NCBI GenBank assembly: GCA_018268855.1 | Contig: JAFDVR010000014.1 | Location: forward strand, 124,001 to 188,000 | Direction: 5' to 3' | Source of the DNA: Acidobacteriota bacterium | Lineage (GTDB): Bacteria; Acidobacteriota; Terriglobia; Terriglobales; Acidobacteriaceae | Length of the DNA stretch: 64,000 nt | In this document: piece after piece, positions 51,901-60,590 of the stretch | Layout of the letters: the number at the start of each line of letters is the position of its first letter | Numbering within the stretch: the first letter of the stretch is position 1 | The notes under the pieces: generated by a model | Databases searched by the model: none | Seen by the model: only the letters and a program-made list of their open reading frames with translations | What the model was told of the DNA's origin: nothing | Program-made: the position numbers and the translations under genes

Positions 51901-54651
51901 TCAAGTCCGCGCCCTGCGCCGCGCAGGTTTCTTCTCCGTGGGAAATAGCGAGGTCAGCTTCTCATACAACGTAAACAGAAACGCAACGCGCTCCGCCTCC
52001 GAGGCAAAGTTCGTCTTGCCATACGCCGCATCCACGGCCTGGTCCAGCGCGCGGTGCGCCCTCACCAGATCGTCCGGCATCGCCAGCGGATCGTACAAGT
52101 CCGCCAACGTCGACTCAGGATGCTTCGCCCGCGCATCCAGCACACCCTGCGCCGCATCGCTTATCCGCTGCTTCTGCCGCTCATTCGGTTCCGGCCATGG
52201 AAAGTTGTTGTAGACGATGCCTGCGGAATAACGATAGTCGCTCTTCAATCGACCACATACCGCTCGCACCCATCCCATGTGCATCGTGGAACTGATCACT
52301 CCGAGGTGATAGAGCTCGCAGCCTTCGCACGTGAATACTAGGTTGTTCGCAATAACCGAGGGCTTCATGAAATCCACTGGTATGAACGCCCGTAATTCAG
52401 ACGAGACACTAGGAACTAATAGATAACGTGACTGTGGCTGACGAATTTCTCCAAATAACGTGGGCGTGGCTGCCAACCGCCTAGTAGCTTCCCTTGTACT
52501 GTTTTGACGAGCCTTTCGAATGCGATCTATACGTTCTCTCAATTCATGGGAGGACCGGATAACACTCGGCTCGACACCAATCAGCCAAAAGCAGTACCTA
52601 TCTATCCCATTAATGAATTCCTCAGCGCCGAGTAACTTCCGAATGTATGGCTTGAGGTGTGGCTCTCGCTGGATAACTCCTTGGCGATCTGTCTCAGTAA
52701 GCATCAGTGCACCACCATCGTTGGGCATGCTCCCAAATATCAATTTAGGAACGTTCGCGATCGGATTAGTGCGATTTTTCAGGATTACATCACCCGCCTC
52801 GACTAGATAGGGATTTACATGACTTACGAGTTTTGCTTTAGGTTGACCCTTGATATCTTCGTATTCGAATAGAATTTTTTGTTGCCTGTCTTTTAAGCTG
52901 AAGCCTACGATGACACAGTGAACAGCAGCTTTACCTGATGCCTCGCTTGACCAACTAAAAGTCCGATGAGCGAATATGATCTTTGTTCCCCGGCGGAGCA
53001 ATTCTGACCATAGGAGGTCGACTTGTTCACCTTGCGTGATTGAGTTTGTTGAGACGAGTGCAATCTCAATTTCAGGTTTGGCCGAGCAATATTTGACAGC
53101 GATTTCATACCAGCAAGCTACGTAGTCGAGCGCAGATGCGCGTTTTGAACCATCGAAAACCAACTGCATGTCAGCCTTTTGCAGTTGGCTTTGCATGCCT
53201 TTTCCAACAAACGGCGGATTTCCTACGATGTAACTCAGCTTCTCCGGAGCCACCACCTCTGCCCAATCGATCCGCAGCGCATTCTTGTTCACAATCGTCG
53301 CCGACTTCTTCAACGGCAGGCGCACAAAGTAATCGCCAAACTCCTCTGACACAAGCTGGTTCATCTGGTGGTCGGTCATCCACATCGCCACCTGTGCAAT
53401 CTGCGCTGGGAACTCCTCAATCTCAATGCCGTAGAACTGGTCCACGTCCACAAACACAATCGTGCTTACATCCAGCCGTCCCTCTCGCGGATACGGGAAC
53501 AACGCGCGCAGCACATCCAGTTCCAGCAGGCGCAGTTCGCGGTACGCAATCACCAGAAAGTTGCCGCACCCGCACGCCGGGTCCAGGACGCGTATCTCCG
53601 CCAGCTTTTGGTGAAACTGCTCCAGCCGTTTGCGGTCGCGCTTTATGCGCTCAAACTCCGCATGCAGATCGTCAAGGAAAAGGGGCTGCAACGCTTTGAG
53701 AATGTTCGTCTCACTGGTGTAATGCTCGCCGAGGTTGCGCCGCGCCTTCTTGTCTTTGATCGACTGGAACAGCGCGCCGAAGATAGCAGGCGATACCGCG
53801 GCCCAGTTCGTCCGGCAGCAGTCGAGCAACATCTCGCGCATGGTGCTGTCCATGTGCGGAATTGGCATAGGCTCTTCAAACAGCCGTCCGTTGATATACC
53901 GGAACGCAGCCAGCCGCTCATCAAGGTTGCCCGGGCGCTTCTCTTCCGGCGTGTTCAGTATCTGGAACAGCTCCGCCAGCGCGCGCCCCAGGTCCGATCC
54001 ATCTTCTGACGTGCACACCTCAAGCCATTCGCGGAACGTCTGCTGCTCAAAGATGCTGTTGTCTTCCGCGAACAGACAGAACAGCACACGTACCAGGAAC
54101 ACTTCCAGCGGATGCCCGTCGTAACCCGACGCCTTCAAGAGATCGTGCAGCTTGCCCAGCTTCTCGGCAGCCTCGGCATTCACCGGGTCCTGCGGTTTGA
54201 TCTTCTGCGTCACATGGCCGGAGATGAACCCGAACAGCCCGACGTGCTTGTGCAGATCGTTGATATCGAACTCGTGCGGCTTGGCGTCCTTCGCCTCCAG
54301 ATCGTACAGGCGGATGCGCGCAAAATCCGAGACGATGACATACCGTGGAAGATCACGGTCCTTCAGTCCTGCAAAATAATCGCGCGCCTGCCCATACGCG
54401 CGGTCCAGGTCGCGTCCGCGCGACTTGTGCTCCACCAGCAGAACACCCTTCCACAGCAGGTCGATAAATCCGCCCTTGCCGTCAGACTTGTTGACTGGCT
54501 TCTCAAACGTGGCCACGCGCCGCCGCTTGATGCCAAACACATCGAAGAACGCATCCCAGAAACTCTTCGCCTCGGCATCTTCCGAGGTGTCGTCGCGCCA
54601 CTCACGCGCAAACGCAATCGCACGCGTCTTGATCTCATTTGGACTCAGCAT
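51901..54651 (-). CDS. Type IIG/MmeI-like restriction-modification enzyme
   Basis: This 916-residue single-chain protein combines a nuclease, an N6-adenine methyltransferase and a target-recognition region. The nuclease site is D64 with E74-H-K76 (GFIDLLWKGVLLVEHKSRG). LGEHYTSETNILK precedes methyltransferase motif I, LDPACGCGNFL (357-366), and the catalytic NPPF motif is at 478-481. The remaining ~400 residues should hold the specificity domain. The stretch 52.3-53.2 kb is visibly more AT-rich than the gene's ends, as if recombined or acquired. MmeI-type enzymes methylate one strand and cut about 20 bases away; no separate methylase or specificity gene is present. Confidence 0.93.
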   Translation of the reverse strand: MLSPNEIKTRAIAFAREWRDDTSEDAEAKSFWDAFFDVFGIKRRRVATFEKPVNKSDGKGGFIDLLWKGVLLVEHKSRGRDLDRAYGQARDYFAGLKDRDLPRYVIVSDFARIRLYDLEAKDAKPHEFDINDLHKHVGLFGFISGHVTQKIKPQDPVNAEAAEKLGKLHDLLKASGYDGHPLEVFLVRVLFCLFAEDNSIFEQQTFREWLEVCTSEDGSDLGRALAELFQILNTPEEKRPGNLDERLAAFRYINGRLFEEPMPIPHMDSTMREMLLDCCRTNWAAVSPAIFGALFQSIKDKKARRNLGEHYTSETNILKALQPLFLDDLHAEFERIKRDRKRLEQFHQKLAEIRVLDPACGCGNFLVIAYRELRLLELDVLRALFPYPREGRLDVSTIVFVDVDQFYGIEIEEFPAQIAQVAMWMTDHQMNQLVSEEFGDYFVRLPLKKSATIVNKNALRIDWAEVVAPEKLSYIVGNPPFVGKGMQSQLQKADMQLVFDGSKRASALDYVACWYEIAVKYCSAKPEIEIALVSTNSITQGEQVDLLWSELLRRGTKIIFAHRTFSWSSEASGKAAVHCVIVGFSLKDRQQKILFEYEDIKGQPKAKLVSHVNPYLVEAGDVILKNRTNPIANVPKLIFGSMPNDGGALMLTETDRQGVIQREPHLKPYIRKLLGAEEFINGIDRYCFWLIGVEPSVIRSSHELRERIDRIRKARQNSTREATRRLAATPTLFGEIRQPQSRYLLVPSVSSELRAFIPVDFMKPSVIANNLVFTCEGCELYHLGVISSTMHMGWVRAVCGRLKSDYRYSAGIVYNNFPWPEPNERQKQRISDAAQGVLDARAKHPESTLADLYDPLAMPDDLVRAHRALDQAVDAAYGKTNFASEAERVAFLFTLYEKLTSLFPTEKKPARRRART

Positions 54652-54828
54652 GGAAGTTGGCCCATTCTATCGGCCACGCGTCACGTCGGGAAGATAGTAC
54701 AGGTGGTTCACCGTAGCCTCTCCCCTTAAAAGCAGAACGCCATGGACTCTCCGGGTTCGCATGCTGCCTCCACGCAGCATGTTTCTCCGCCCCATCCACG
54801 GCGTTTCTGGTTAGTGTGTTGACCCGAA

Positions 54829-55125
54829 CTACTTCTTGGCCGGAGCGATTGCGTCCTTGGCAGCCTTGGCGACGCGGAACTTCACCACCGTCTTCGCCTT
54901 GATCTTGATGGTCTCGCCGGTCTGCGGGTTGCGGCCGAGGCGCGCCTTGCGCTCTGCCTTCACCAGCTTGCCGAGGCCGGGGATCGTGAACTCACCGTTC
55001 TTCTTCGTCTCCTTCACGGCCGTCTCAGCCAGCGTGTCGAAGAATGCAGCGCTCTGCTTGTTGGTCAACTCGAGCTTCTCCGCCATCGAGCGGACGAGCT
55101 GCGTCTTGGTCAATCCCTTTGCCAT
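54829..55125 (-). CDS. HU-family DNA-binding protein
   Basis: This encodes 98 residues of the HU/IHF family, small dimeric proteins that bend DNA. The N-terminal helices are LTKTQLVRSMAEKLELTNKQ, the beta-arm region is RLGRNPQTGETIKIKAKTV, and the C-terminus ends AIAPAKK. The sequence GRNPQTGE with HU-like positions favours HU over IHF. AAGGAG lies seven bases before the ATG. Upstream lie two TTGACA boxes and a run of phased A-tracts (55276-55350), suggesting control by DNA curvature, perhaps autoregulation. Confidence 0.94.
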   Translation of the reverse strand: MAKGLTKTQLVRSMAEKLELTNKQSAAFFDTLAETAVKETKKNGEFTIPGLGKLVKAERKARLGRNPQTGETIKIKAKTVVKFRVAKAAKDAIAPAKK

Positions 55126-55275
55126 AGTTGTTACTCCTTTGCGTAGAAAAATACTTCTGGTGAAACCGTGCGCACCGGACCGCACACCGAAGGATGCGAT
55201 TTCCCAATGTTCATGCGGGTGCGGTGAACTGTTCCGATGTCAACCTTGCGGCCTTCGCAGACGTTTGTCAACCGG

Positions 55276-55350
55276 TTTTCTTCGGGTTTTTCAAGTTTTT
55301 TGTGGGTTTTTCCGGTTTTTCTGGATTTTCGAACCAAAACAGGTCTTTTT
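55276..55350 (-). promoter_or_regulatory. Phased A-tract (curved DNA) upstream of the HU gene
   Basis: Eight A/T-tracts of 4-6 bases recur with centres at about 55277, 55289, 55298, 55309, 55318, 55327, 55337 and 55348, close to one per helical turn. Such phasing gives intrinsic curvature. It lies just upstream of a TTGACA box at 55266-55271 (minus strand); a second TTGACA is at 55238-55243. The -10 element is not clear. Confidence 0.7.
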
Positions 55351-55355
55351 CAACC

Positions 55356-56057
55356 CTAAAACAGCGGCTTCGCCCGCACCGGAGCGCGCTTGACGAGCGG
55401 TGTGTTCAACGCATGCACCAGCGGAGCAGCCATTTGAAACGCCGCCGTCACGCGTTTCGTCAGGTCCTTCGACAACATCTCTTCCGGCGGCAGCGTGATC
55501 GAAACGCCCAGCCTGCGCGCACGCAAAAGATCTTCCGCAGGATGGTCGGCAGCGTATCCCTTGGGCACGCGTTTCATCGCATCCATCTCCGCATCGGGCA
55601 TGTGCTTGCGCAGCGCACGCGCCTGCAACATGCGTCGCACTTCGTCGTGGTTCTCTGCAAGGTAGGCGCGCATTTTGGTGAGCTGTTCAGGCGTCGGCAT
55701 AAAGATGCCCGCGGCGATCACAACATCCTTCGGACCGATGTGCATGTAAAAGCCCGCGCCGGAGGTCTTCTTCATGCCCGCACGCGACCACCACGCGCCG
55801 AAGTGCTCCTTGATAGGCCGTTTATCGGCAGAGAAGCGCGTGTCGCGATAGATGCGCAGGGCGACCTTGTTCGCTGGCCGTACATGCTCCGGCGCATAGC
55901 GCAGCATGTGTTCATTTACCGCTTCGATCAACGCAAAATAAGGCGCTTGCACCTCTGCAAGAAAGATTTCTTTACGCTCCCCAAACCATGCTCGATCGTT
56001 GTTTTTTGCCAGGCTGCGCAAAAATCGCAGTCCGGCGGGTTGCAGCCAGGTCGCCAT
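55356..56057 (-). CDS. DUF2461 family protein
   Basis: This encodes 233 residues of the DUF2461 (TIGR02453) family, a conserved cytoplasmic family of unknown function. Recognised pieces are LRFLRSLAKNNDRAWFGERK, LRIYRDTRFSADKRPIKEHF and GFYMHIGPKDVVIAAGIFMP. ATG 56057 starts the family N-terminus, although the frame is open 53 codons further. It is upstream of the HU gene on the same strand, separated by the curved region. Confidence 0.9.
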   Translation of the reverse strand: MATWLQPAGLRFLRSLAKNNDRAWFGERKEIFLAEVQAPYFALIEAVNEHMLRYAPEHVRPANKVALRIYRDTRFSADKRPIKEHFGAWWSRAGMKKTSGAGFYMHIGPKDVVIAAGIFMPTPEQLTKMRAYLAENHDEVRRMLQARALRKHMPDAEMDAMKRVPKGYAADHPAEDLLRARRLGVSITLPPEEMLSKDLTKRVTAAFQMAAPLVHALNTPLVKRAPVRAKPLF

Positions 56058-56164
56058 GAGCGATATTGTAGGGCGCGGTAGAGAAGCGCGCGAGCGCTCG
56101 TTGAAACCTTCACGCAACAGCAAACGTAAAGTAGTTCCGGGTACACTTTGGAGGCTTCCGCACG

Positions 56165-56707
56165 ATGAGCGATCTGGCATCGCAGGCGCAGCAGATTGCG
56201 CAATTCCTGAAGACACTCACCGCAGAAGATCGCTTTCGTCTGAAGTACCGCATCACTGCCGGAGCGGGCGCCGCCGACCCCGACGGTTTTGAACAACGCG
56301 ACATCTACGTGGAACTGGCCGGCCCCGACGCTCCGCTGCTGACCGCACGCGGAGGCGAGGTGCTGCGCGCGCTCGAACACATGGCCGCCCAGATACTTCG
56401 TCTCGACCCAGCCGAGCACGACCGCGTCTCCTTTGACGCACTTGGCTTCAAAGCCGAGCGCGCCGCCGAGATCAAAGCCATGGCCGATCAAGGCGTGCGC
56501 CAGGTCACCTCCACCGGACGCCCCTACAGCTTCCCGCCCATGAGTTCGCGCGAACGTCGCATGCTGCACCTCGTCCTGAAAGAGCAGGAAGATCTCCGCA
56601 CCGAATCCAGCGGCGAAGGCCCGCGCCGCTTCGTCGTGCTCTACCCCAAAAACGCCCGCAACACCGTCCGCGCCGAAGCCATCGGCAAAGCCTTCCGCCG
56701 CAGGTAG
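56165..56707 (+). CDS. khpB: KhpB/Jag-like KH-R3H RNA-binding protein
   Basis: This encodes 180 residues with a KH-like segment (LLTARGGEVLRALEHMAAQILRL) and an R3H domain (GRPYSFPPMSSRERRMLHLVL...TESSGEGPRRFVVLYP). It matches the C-terminal part of KhpB (SpoIIIJ-associated protein Jag), which partners KhpA in RNA binding and links to cell division. The N-terminal Jag_N domain is missing. In many genomes khpB sits next to yidC; here yidC lies about 6 kb further along on the same strand, so the link has been broken by inserted genes and repeats. Confidence 0.85.
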   Translation: MSDLASQAQQIAQFLKTLTAEDRFRLKYRITAGAGAADPDGFEQRDIYVELAGPDAPLLTARGGEVLRALEHMAAQILRLDPAEHDRVSFDALGFKAERAAEIKAMADQGVRQVTSTGRPYSFPPMSSRERRMLHLVLKEQEDLRTESSGEGPRRFVVLYPKNARNTVRAEAIGKAFRRR

Positions 56708-57288
56708 GTTCTGCGCGGACGGGCGGGCGACGCGCTTCGCGCGTGTTGTTTGCCAACGTGAAGTGTTCGGCCCATCATTCATCCTCTCGACCGGAAGGAG
56801 CGTTTTTGGCGCCCGCAGTGGAGAGACCTGCTGTTCGTCCGCTGGAGACTACACCTCTCACCCACCTAAGCATTGTCATTCCGAGCGAAGCGAGGAATCT
56901 GCTTTTACCGATGTTCGCGTGAGCGAACATCCATCGCGCGCCAGCGCGCCGGGGAGAGCAGAGGCCTTTAGGCCTTCTGACTTTCAACCAGACAAAACGG
57001 GGCTTCAGCCCCGGGCCTTTCTCTCCACAACTTCCTATCGCGACCAACGGAAGCGCCAAAGAACTTTACTCGGTAAGGAACACGCGCAAAAGCGCGTATC
57101 CCGCCGTGCGCGCAGCACCGCAGTACCGAAAATCGGACAAAATTTGCTGGATAAGAATCTTTATCGTTTAATAGATTTGCGGGCTCTACGTTAGAAAAAC
57201 GTTTTTTCATGCCCAGAACGCCCGCCAGCGGCGTGGTGTCCGGCTGTGTCCACAACGAGACAAGCCACAGAAACAGAAGGAGTTTACG
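56708..57288. repeat. Gene-free spacer with palindromic repeats before ahpC
   Basis: This 581-base gap holds a type II element: core 56875-56902, hairpin A GATGTTCGC/GCGAACATC (56910-56931) and a G+C-rich hairpin B, without the inverted closing core. Two GGGCTTCAGCCC-type mini-hairpins follow, at 56962-56975 and 56998-57013. The last 150 bases are AT-rich and probably contain the ahpC promoter. No gene was accepted. Confidence 0.75.
57150..57165. promoter_or_regulatory. Fur/PerR-like operator candidate upstream of ahpC
   Basis: GATAAGAATCTTTATC is an imperfect palindrome resembling Fur/PerR boxes and lies about 124 bases before the ahpC start, in an AT-rich stretch. Peroxide- or iron-responsive control of ahpC is common; this site is inferred from resemblance only. 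Confidence 0.4.
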
Positions 57289-57825
57289 ATGCTTGGAGTA
57301 GGTGAAAAGTTCCCGTTTTTCTCGGTCAACGCCGTGGTCAGCCGCGACAAGGACAAGGCATTCCAGACCATCACAAACGAGAGCTATGAAGGCAAGTGGA
57401 AGCTCTATTTCTTCTGGCCCAAGGACTTCACCTTTGTCTGTCCAACGGAAATCGCCGCCTTCGGCAAGCTGAACAGCGAGTTCGCCGACCGCGACTGCCA
57501 GATCCTCGGCGGATCGACCGATTCGGAGTTCGTCCACCTCGCCTGGCGCAACAACCACGAGGCACTGACCGATCTGCCCTTCCCCATGCTGTCGGACATC
57601 AAGCGCAACCTGTGCGGTGAGCTCGGCATTCTCGACGAAGCGGAAGGCGTCGCCCAGCGCGCCACCTACCTCGTCGATCCGCAGGGTGTCATCCGCTTTG
57701 CCTACGTCACCGACCTCAACGTAGGCCGCAATCCGCAGGAAGTCCTCCGCGTGCTGGATGCCCTGCAAACCGACGAACTCTGCCCCTGCAACTGGCAGAA
57801 GGGCCAGGAGACGCTGAGCGTCTAA
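57289..57825 (+). CDS. ahpC: Peroxiredoxin AhpC
   Basis: This encodes a 178-residue 2-Cys peroxiredoxin that reduces hydroperoxides. The peroxidatic cysteine is C51 in FTFVCPTE, and the resolving region near the C-terminus is DELCPCNW (C165, C167), as in AhpD-partnered AhpC of mycobacterial type. AGGAG lies seven bases before the ATG. The ahpD gene follows 219 bases later, the gap being filled by a complete palindromic element. Confidence 0.96.
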   Translation: MLGVGEKFPFFSVNAVVSRDKDKAFQTITNESYEGKWKLYFFWPKDFTFVCPTEIAAFGKLNSEFADRDCQILGGSTDSEFVHLAWRNNHEALTDLPFPMLSDIKRNLCGELGILDEAEGVAQRATYLVDPQGVIRFAYVTDLNVGRNPQEVLRVLDALQTDELCPCNWQKGQETLSV

Positions 57826-57864
57826 CCTCGTCAGCCGATCCCCAACCGTCGTTTTTCAGAAGAA

Positions 57865-57995
57865 CGTCATCCTGACCCTTGAGCGAAGCGAAGGGGAAGG
57901 ATCTCCGTATTTCTTCCATGCCGGCATGGCTCTTTTCGGCAGCACGAAAAATACAGAGATCCTTCACCTTCGCGTTGCTTCGGTTCAGGATGACG
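57865..57995. repeat. Complete type I palindromic element between ahpC and ahpD
   Basis: The element reads core (57865-57904, GTCATCCTGA...GAAGGATCT), hairpin A CCATGCCGGCATGG (57916-57929), hairpin B TTTTCG/CGAAAA (57933-57950), inverted core (57956-57995). This is the same architecture as the type II element at 61141-61246. It separates two genes that normally lie together. Confidence 0.9.
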
Positions 57996-58044
57996 ATCGC
58001 TCATAAACCGGATACACATCACCCTCGCGCAAGGAGAAAACGCA

Positions 58045-58599
58045 ATGACCCTCGACACCCTGCTCGAAACCCTCCCCGACTACGCCAAAGACCTCAAGCT
58101 CAACTACTCCTCGCTCGTGCGCAACAACACCGAACTCACGCCCACACAGCTTTGGGGAACGGTCGTCGCTTCCGCCATCGCCACACGGAACGCAACCCTC
58201 ACCGCAGCCGCCGTTGCCGAAGCCGCAAAACACATCGACGGCACCGCGCTCGATGCCGCCAAAGCCGCCGCGGCCATCATGGGCATGAACAACATCTTCT
58301 ACCGCTTCCATCACCTCTCGTCCAACGACAAGTACGCCGCGCTGCCTGCGCGCCTGCGCATGAACGTGCTGCGTTCACACGGCAGCAATCCGGTGGATTT
58401 CGAACTGTGGTCGCTCGCAGTAAGCGCCATCAACGGCTGCGGAAAGTGCGTAGACTCGCACGAGCGCGTCGTGCGCGAAAAAGGTATCACCGAAGAGACC
58501 ATCGCCGCCGTGGTCCGCGTCTGCGCCGTCATCCATGCCATCGGTCCCGTGCTGGAAGAGCGCGCAGCCGTAAGCGAGCCGGAACTCGTCAGCGCATAA
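58045..58599 (+). CDS. ahpD: Alkyl hydroperoxide reductase AhpD
   Basis: This 184-residue carboxymuconolactone-decarboxylase-fold protein reduces AhpC using a CxxC pair, CGKC (C132, C135), with the nearby H139 (NGCGKCVDSHE). It is an all-helical trimer linked in other bacteria to lipoamide. The start has AAGGAG ten bases upstream. It and ahpC form the peroxide-reducing pair even though a repeat element separates them. Confidence 0.96.
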   Translation: MTLDTLLETLPDYAKDLKLNYSSLVRNNTELTPTQLWGTVVASAIATRNATLTAAAVAEAAKHIDGTALDAAKAAAAIMGMNNIFYRFHHLSSNDKYAALPARLRMNVLRSHGSNPVDFELWSLAVSAINGCGKCVDSHERVVREKGITEETIAAVVRVCAVIHAIGPVLEERAAVSEPELVSA

Positions 58600-58620
58600 A
58601 TCTAGTCTCCATAAAAACAA

Positions 58621-58647
58621 AGCGCGCCTGCTCCATGCAGGCGCGCT
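58621..58647. terminator. Intrinsic terminator between ahpD and the GH13 gene
   Basis: A perfect 11-bp stem AGCGCGCCTGC/GCAGGCGCGCT with a five-base loop is followed on the minus strand by TTGTTTTT, making it a good terminator for the GH13 gene; it may also stop ahpD transcripts. Confidence 0.85.
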
Positions 58648-58668
58648 CTTCGTTGCTCGCAACAAAAG

Positions 58669-60456
58669 TTACTTCACTTCCGCGACCCAGCTTGCATAAG
58701 GCGCAAGGGTCACATCCAGCGTGGAAGCATTCTTAAGCGCATCGTCACTCGTCACAAGCGTATGCACGGACTGCGCCGCTTTGCCCGAAGGCAGAGCAAG
58801 GGCAATCTTCTGCGGTTCGGCGCTCATATTCATCGACACAACCACCATCTTGCCATCCGCTGTGGAGCGCACCCATGAGAGCACGTTCGCATCGCTGGTA
58901 TTGATCATGGTCATGCTGCCCTCGTGCAACGCAGCGTTGTTGCGGCGTAATGCGGTGAGCTGCTTGTACCAGTTCAGCAGGGAATTGGGATTGGCCTTCT
59001 CCGCTGCCACATTGATCGTGGTGTAGTTGGGCGTCACACCAAGCCATGTCGTCGCATTGGTGGAGAAGCCTGCCTGCGCGGAGCTGTCCCACTGCATAGG
59101 ACGGCGTTCCCCATCGCGGCCCTTCTCCTTCGGCCAGCCGTGAATGCCGTTCGGGTCGCGCACATCTTCCTTGCGCGCGGGCTTGTCCGTCGTCATGCCG
59201 ATCTCCTGGCCGTAGTACATCAGCGCCGTGGAACGCGATGTAAGCAGCATGGTCGCCAGCAGCTTCGCAATGGCCAGCTTCTGCTCCGGCGTCTTGCCAA
59301 ACTTGCCATAGCGGTCCCACGAGCGGTCGCGGTCATGATTGTCAAAGACAAACAGCGGCTGCGATCCATGGATCTCTGTCTCCGCCTCGCCGATCAGCTT
59401 GCGGAAGCGCGTCGCATCTAGCTTATTGGTGAAACCAACCTGCATGTCCATGGGCAGTTGCAGCTCATCCTTCTTGGCACCGCCGTACCACTTGTCCAGG
59501 TCTTCCACGTTCGGCAGATACGTTTCGCCGATCAGCACGCGGCCATCGTGATAGCTGTCCACCACACCGCGCATGCGGCGCATGGTGTCATGCACCTCGG
59601 GCAGATCGTGCGAATTGGTGCGCGTCGTCAGAATGTCGCCATATTTGTTCTTCTTATTGGTGAGCGCCTCATCTTTCAGCGCCACCGTCTCAAACAACTC
59701 CGGCACCGCATCCAGGCGGAAGCCGTACACGCCCTTGTCCATCCAGAAGCGCAGCACGTCGAACATCGCCTTCTCCACCTGGGGATTGCGCCAGTTCAGA
59801 TCAGGCTGCTGCGTATAAAAGGCGTGATAGTAGAACTGCTTTGTCTTATCGTTGAACTCCCACGCCGATCCGCCAAAGATACTCACCCAGTTGGTTGGGG
59901 GCTGGATGCAGCCTGGTGGCGTATACGGTGCGGCATTCTGGTGCGCCGGGTTACAGGGAACTGTTCCCGTATTCTTGCCGTCACGCCAGATATACCAGTC
60001 GCGCTTAGGATTGTTCTTTGACGAAGCCGATTCGATAAACCAGGGATGCTTGTCGCTGGTGTGATTGAGCACAAAATCGAGCAGGATTTTGATATTCCGC
60101 TTCTTCGCCTCGGCAAGCAGGCGGTCCATGTCCTTCATGGTGCCGTACTGCCGGTCCACGCCGCGATAATCCGAGATGTCATACCCGAAGTCCACCTGGG
60201 GGGAAGGAAACATCGGCGAGATCCAGATCGCATCCACGCCCAGCTCTTTCAGGTAATCGAGCCGCTGCGTAATGCCGTTGAGATCGCCCATGCCATCGCC
60301 GTTCGTGTCCTGAAACGAACGCGGATAAATCTCATAGATGACGGCGTGCTTCCACCAGGTCTTGTCCGTGGCGGGCTCTGAGGTCTGCGCGTTGGCCAAA
60401 GGAGCAACGAGCGCTGCGGCGAGAAGGGATGCAGTGAAGAGATTATGGAGTTTCAT
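58669..60456 (-). CDS. Secreted GH13 alpha-glucosidase
   Basis: This 595-residue enzyme has a signal peptide (LFTASLLAAALVAPLANA) and a GH13 TIM barrel. Catalytic residues are D249 (GFRLDAV), E311 (IGETYL) and D375 (FDNHD); region I is FVLNHTSDKHPWF, as in oligo-1,6-glucosidases, alpha-glucosidases and trehalose synthase-like enzymes. A cysteine pair (VPC...GC at 168 and 183) sits in an insertion. A C-terminal beta domain follows. It likely hydrolyses short alpha-glucans in the periplasm or outside the cell; exact linkage preference is unknown. Initiation at ATG 60456. Confidence 0.95.
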   Translation of the reverse strand: MKLHNLFTASLLAAALVAPLANAQTSEPATDKTWWKHAVIYEIYPRSFQDTNGDGMGDLNGITQRLDYLKELGVDAIWISPMFPSPQVDFGYDISDYRGVDRQYGTMKDMDRLLAEAKKRNIKILLDFVLNHTSDKHPWFIESASSKNNPKRDWYIWRDGKNTGTVPCNPAHQNAAPYTPPGCIQPPTNWVSIFGGSAWEFNDKTKQFYYHAFYTQQPDLNWRNPQVEKAMFDVLRFWMDKGVYGFRLDAVPELFETVALKDEALTNKKNKYGDILTTRTNSHDLPEVHDTMRRMRGVVDSYHDGRVLIGETYLPNVEDLDKWYGGAKKDELQLPMDMQVGFTNKLDATRFRKLIGEAETEIHGSQPLFVFDNHDRDRSWDRYGKFGKTPEQKLAIAKLLATMLLTSRSTALMYYGQEIGMTTDKPARKEDVRDPNGIHGWPKEKGRDGERRPMQWDSSAQAGFSTNATTWLGVTPNYTTINVAAEKANPNSLLNWYKQLTALRRNNAALHEGSMTMINTSDANVLSWVRSTADGKMVVVSMNMSAEPQKIALALPSGKAAQSVHTLVTSDDALKNASTLDVTLAPYASWVAEVK

Positions 60457-60590
60457 CGAGCGCAGGATATCGCGCGGAATGGGCAGATGTCATCGGCGTA
60501 TGTTGAACCGCACCTGATTGCACTGATGAGTGCTCCTTCTCTGAATCGAAATGAGTGCCAAATGGTCGACTATCGGATTCGGCACAATCC

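Noticed and set aside
60526..60560. CTGATGAGTG...GAAAT near the GH13 promoter as another hammerhead
   Set aside because: Stem II does not pair beyond one base and no stem I or III is present.
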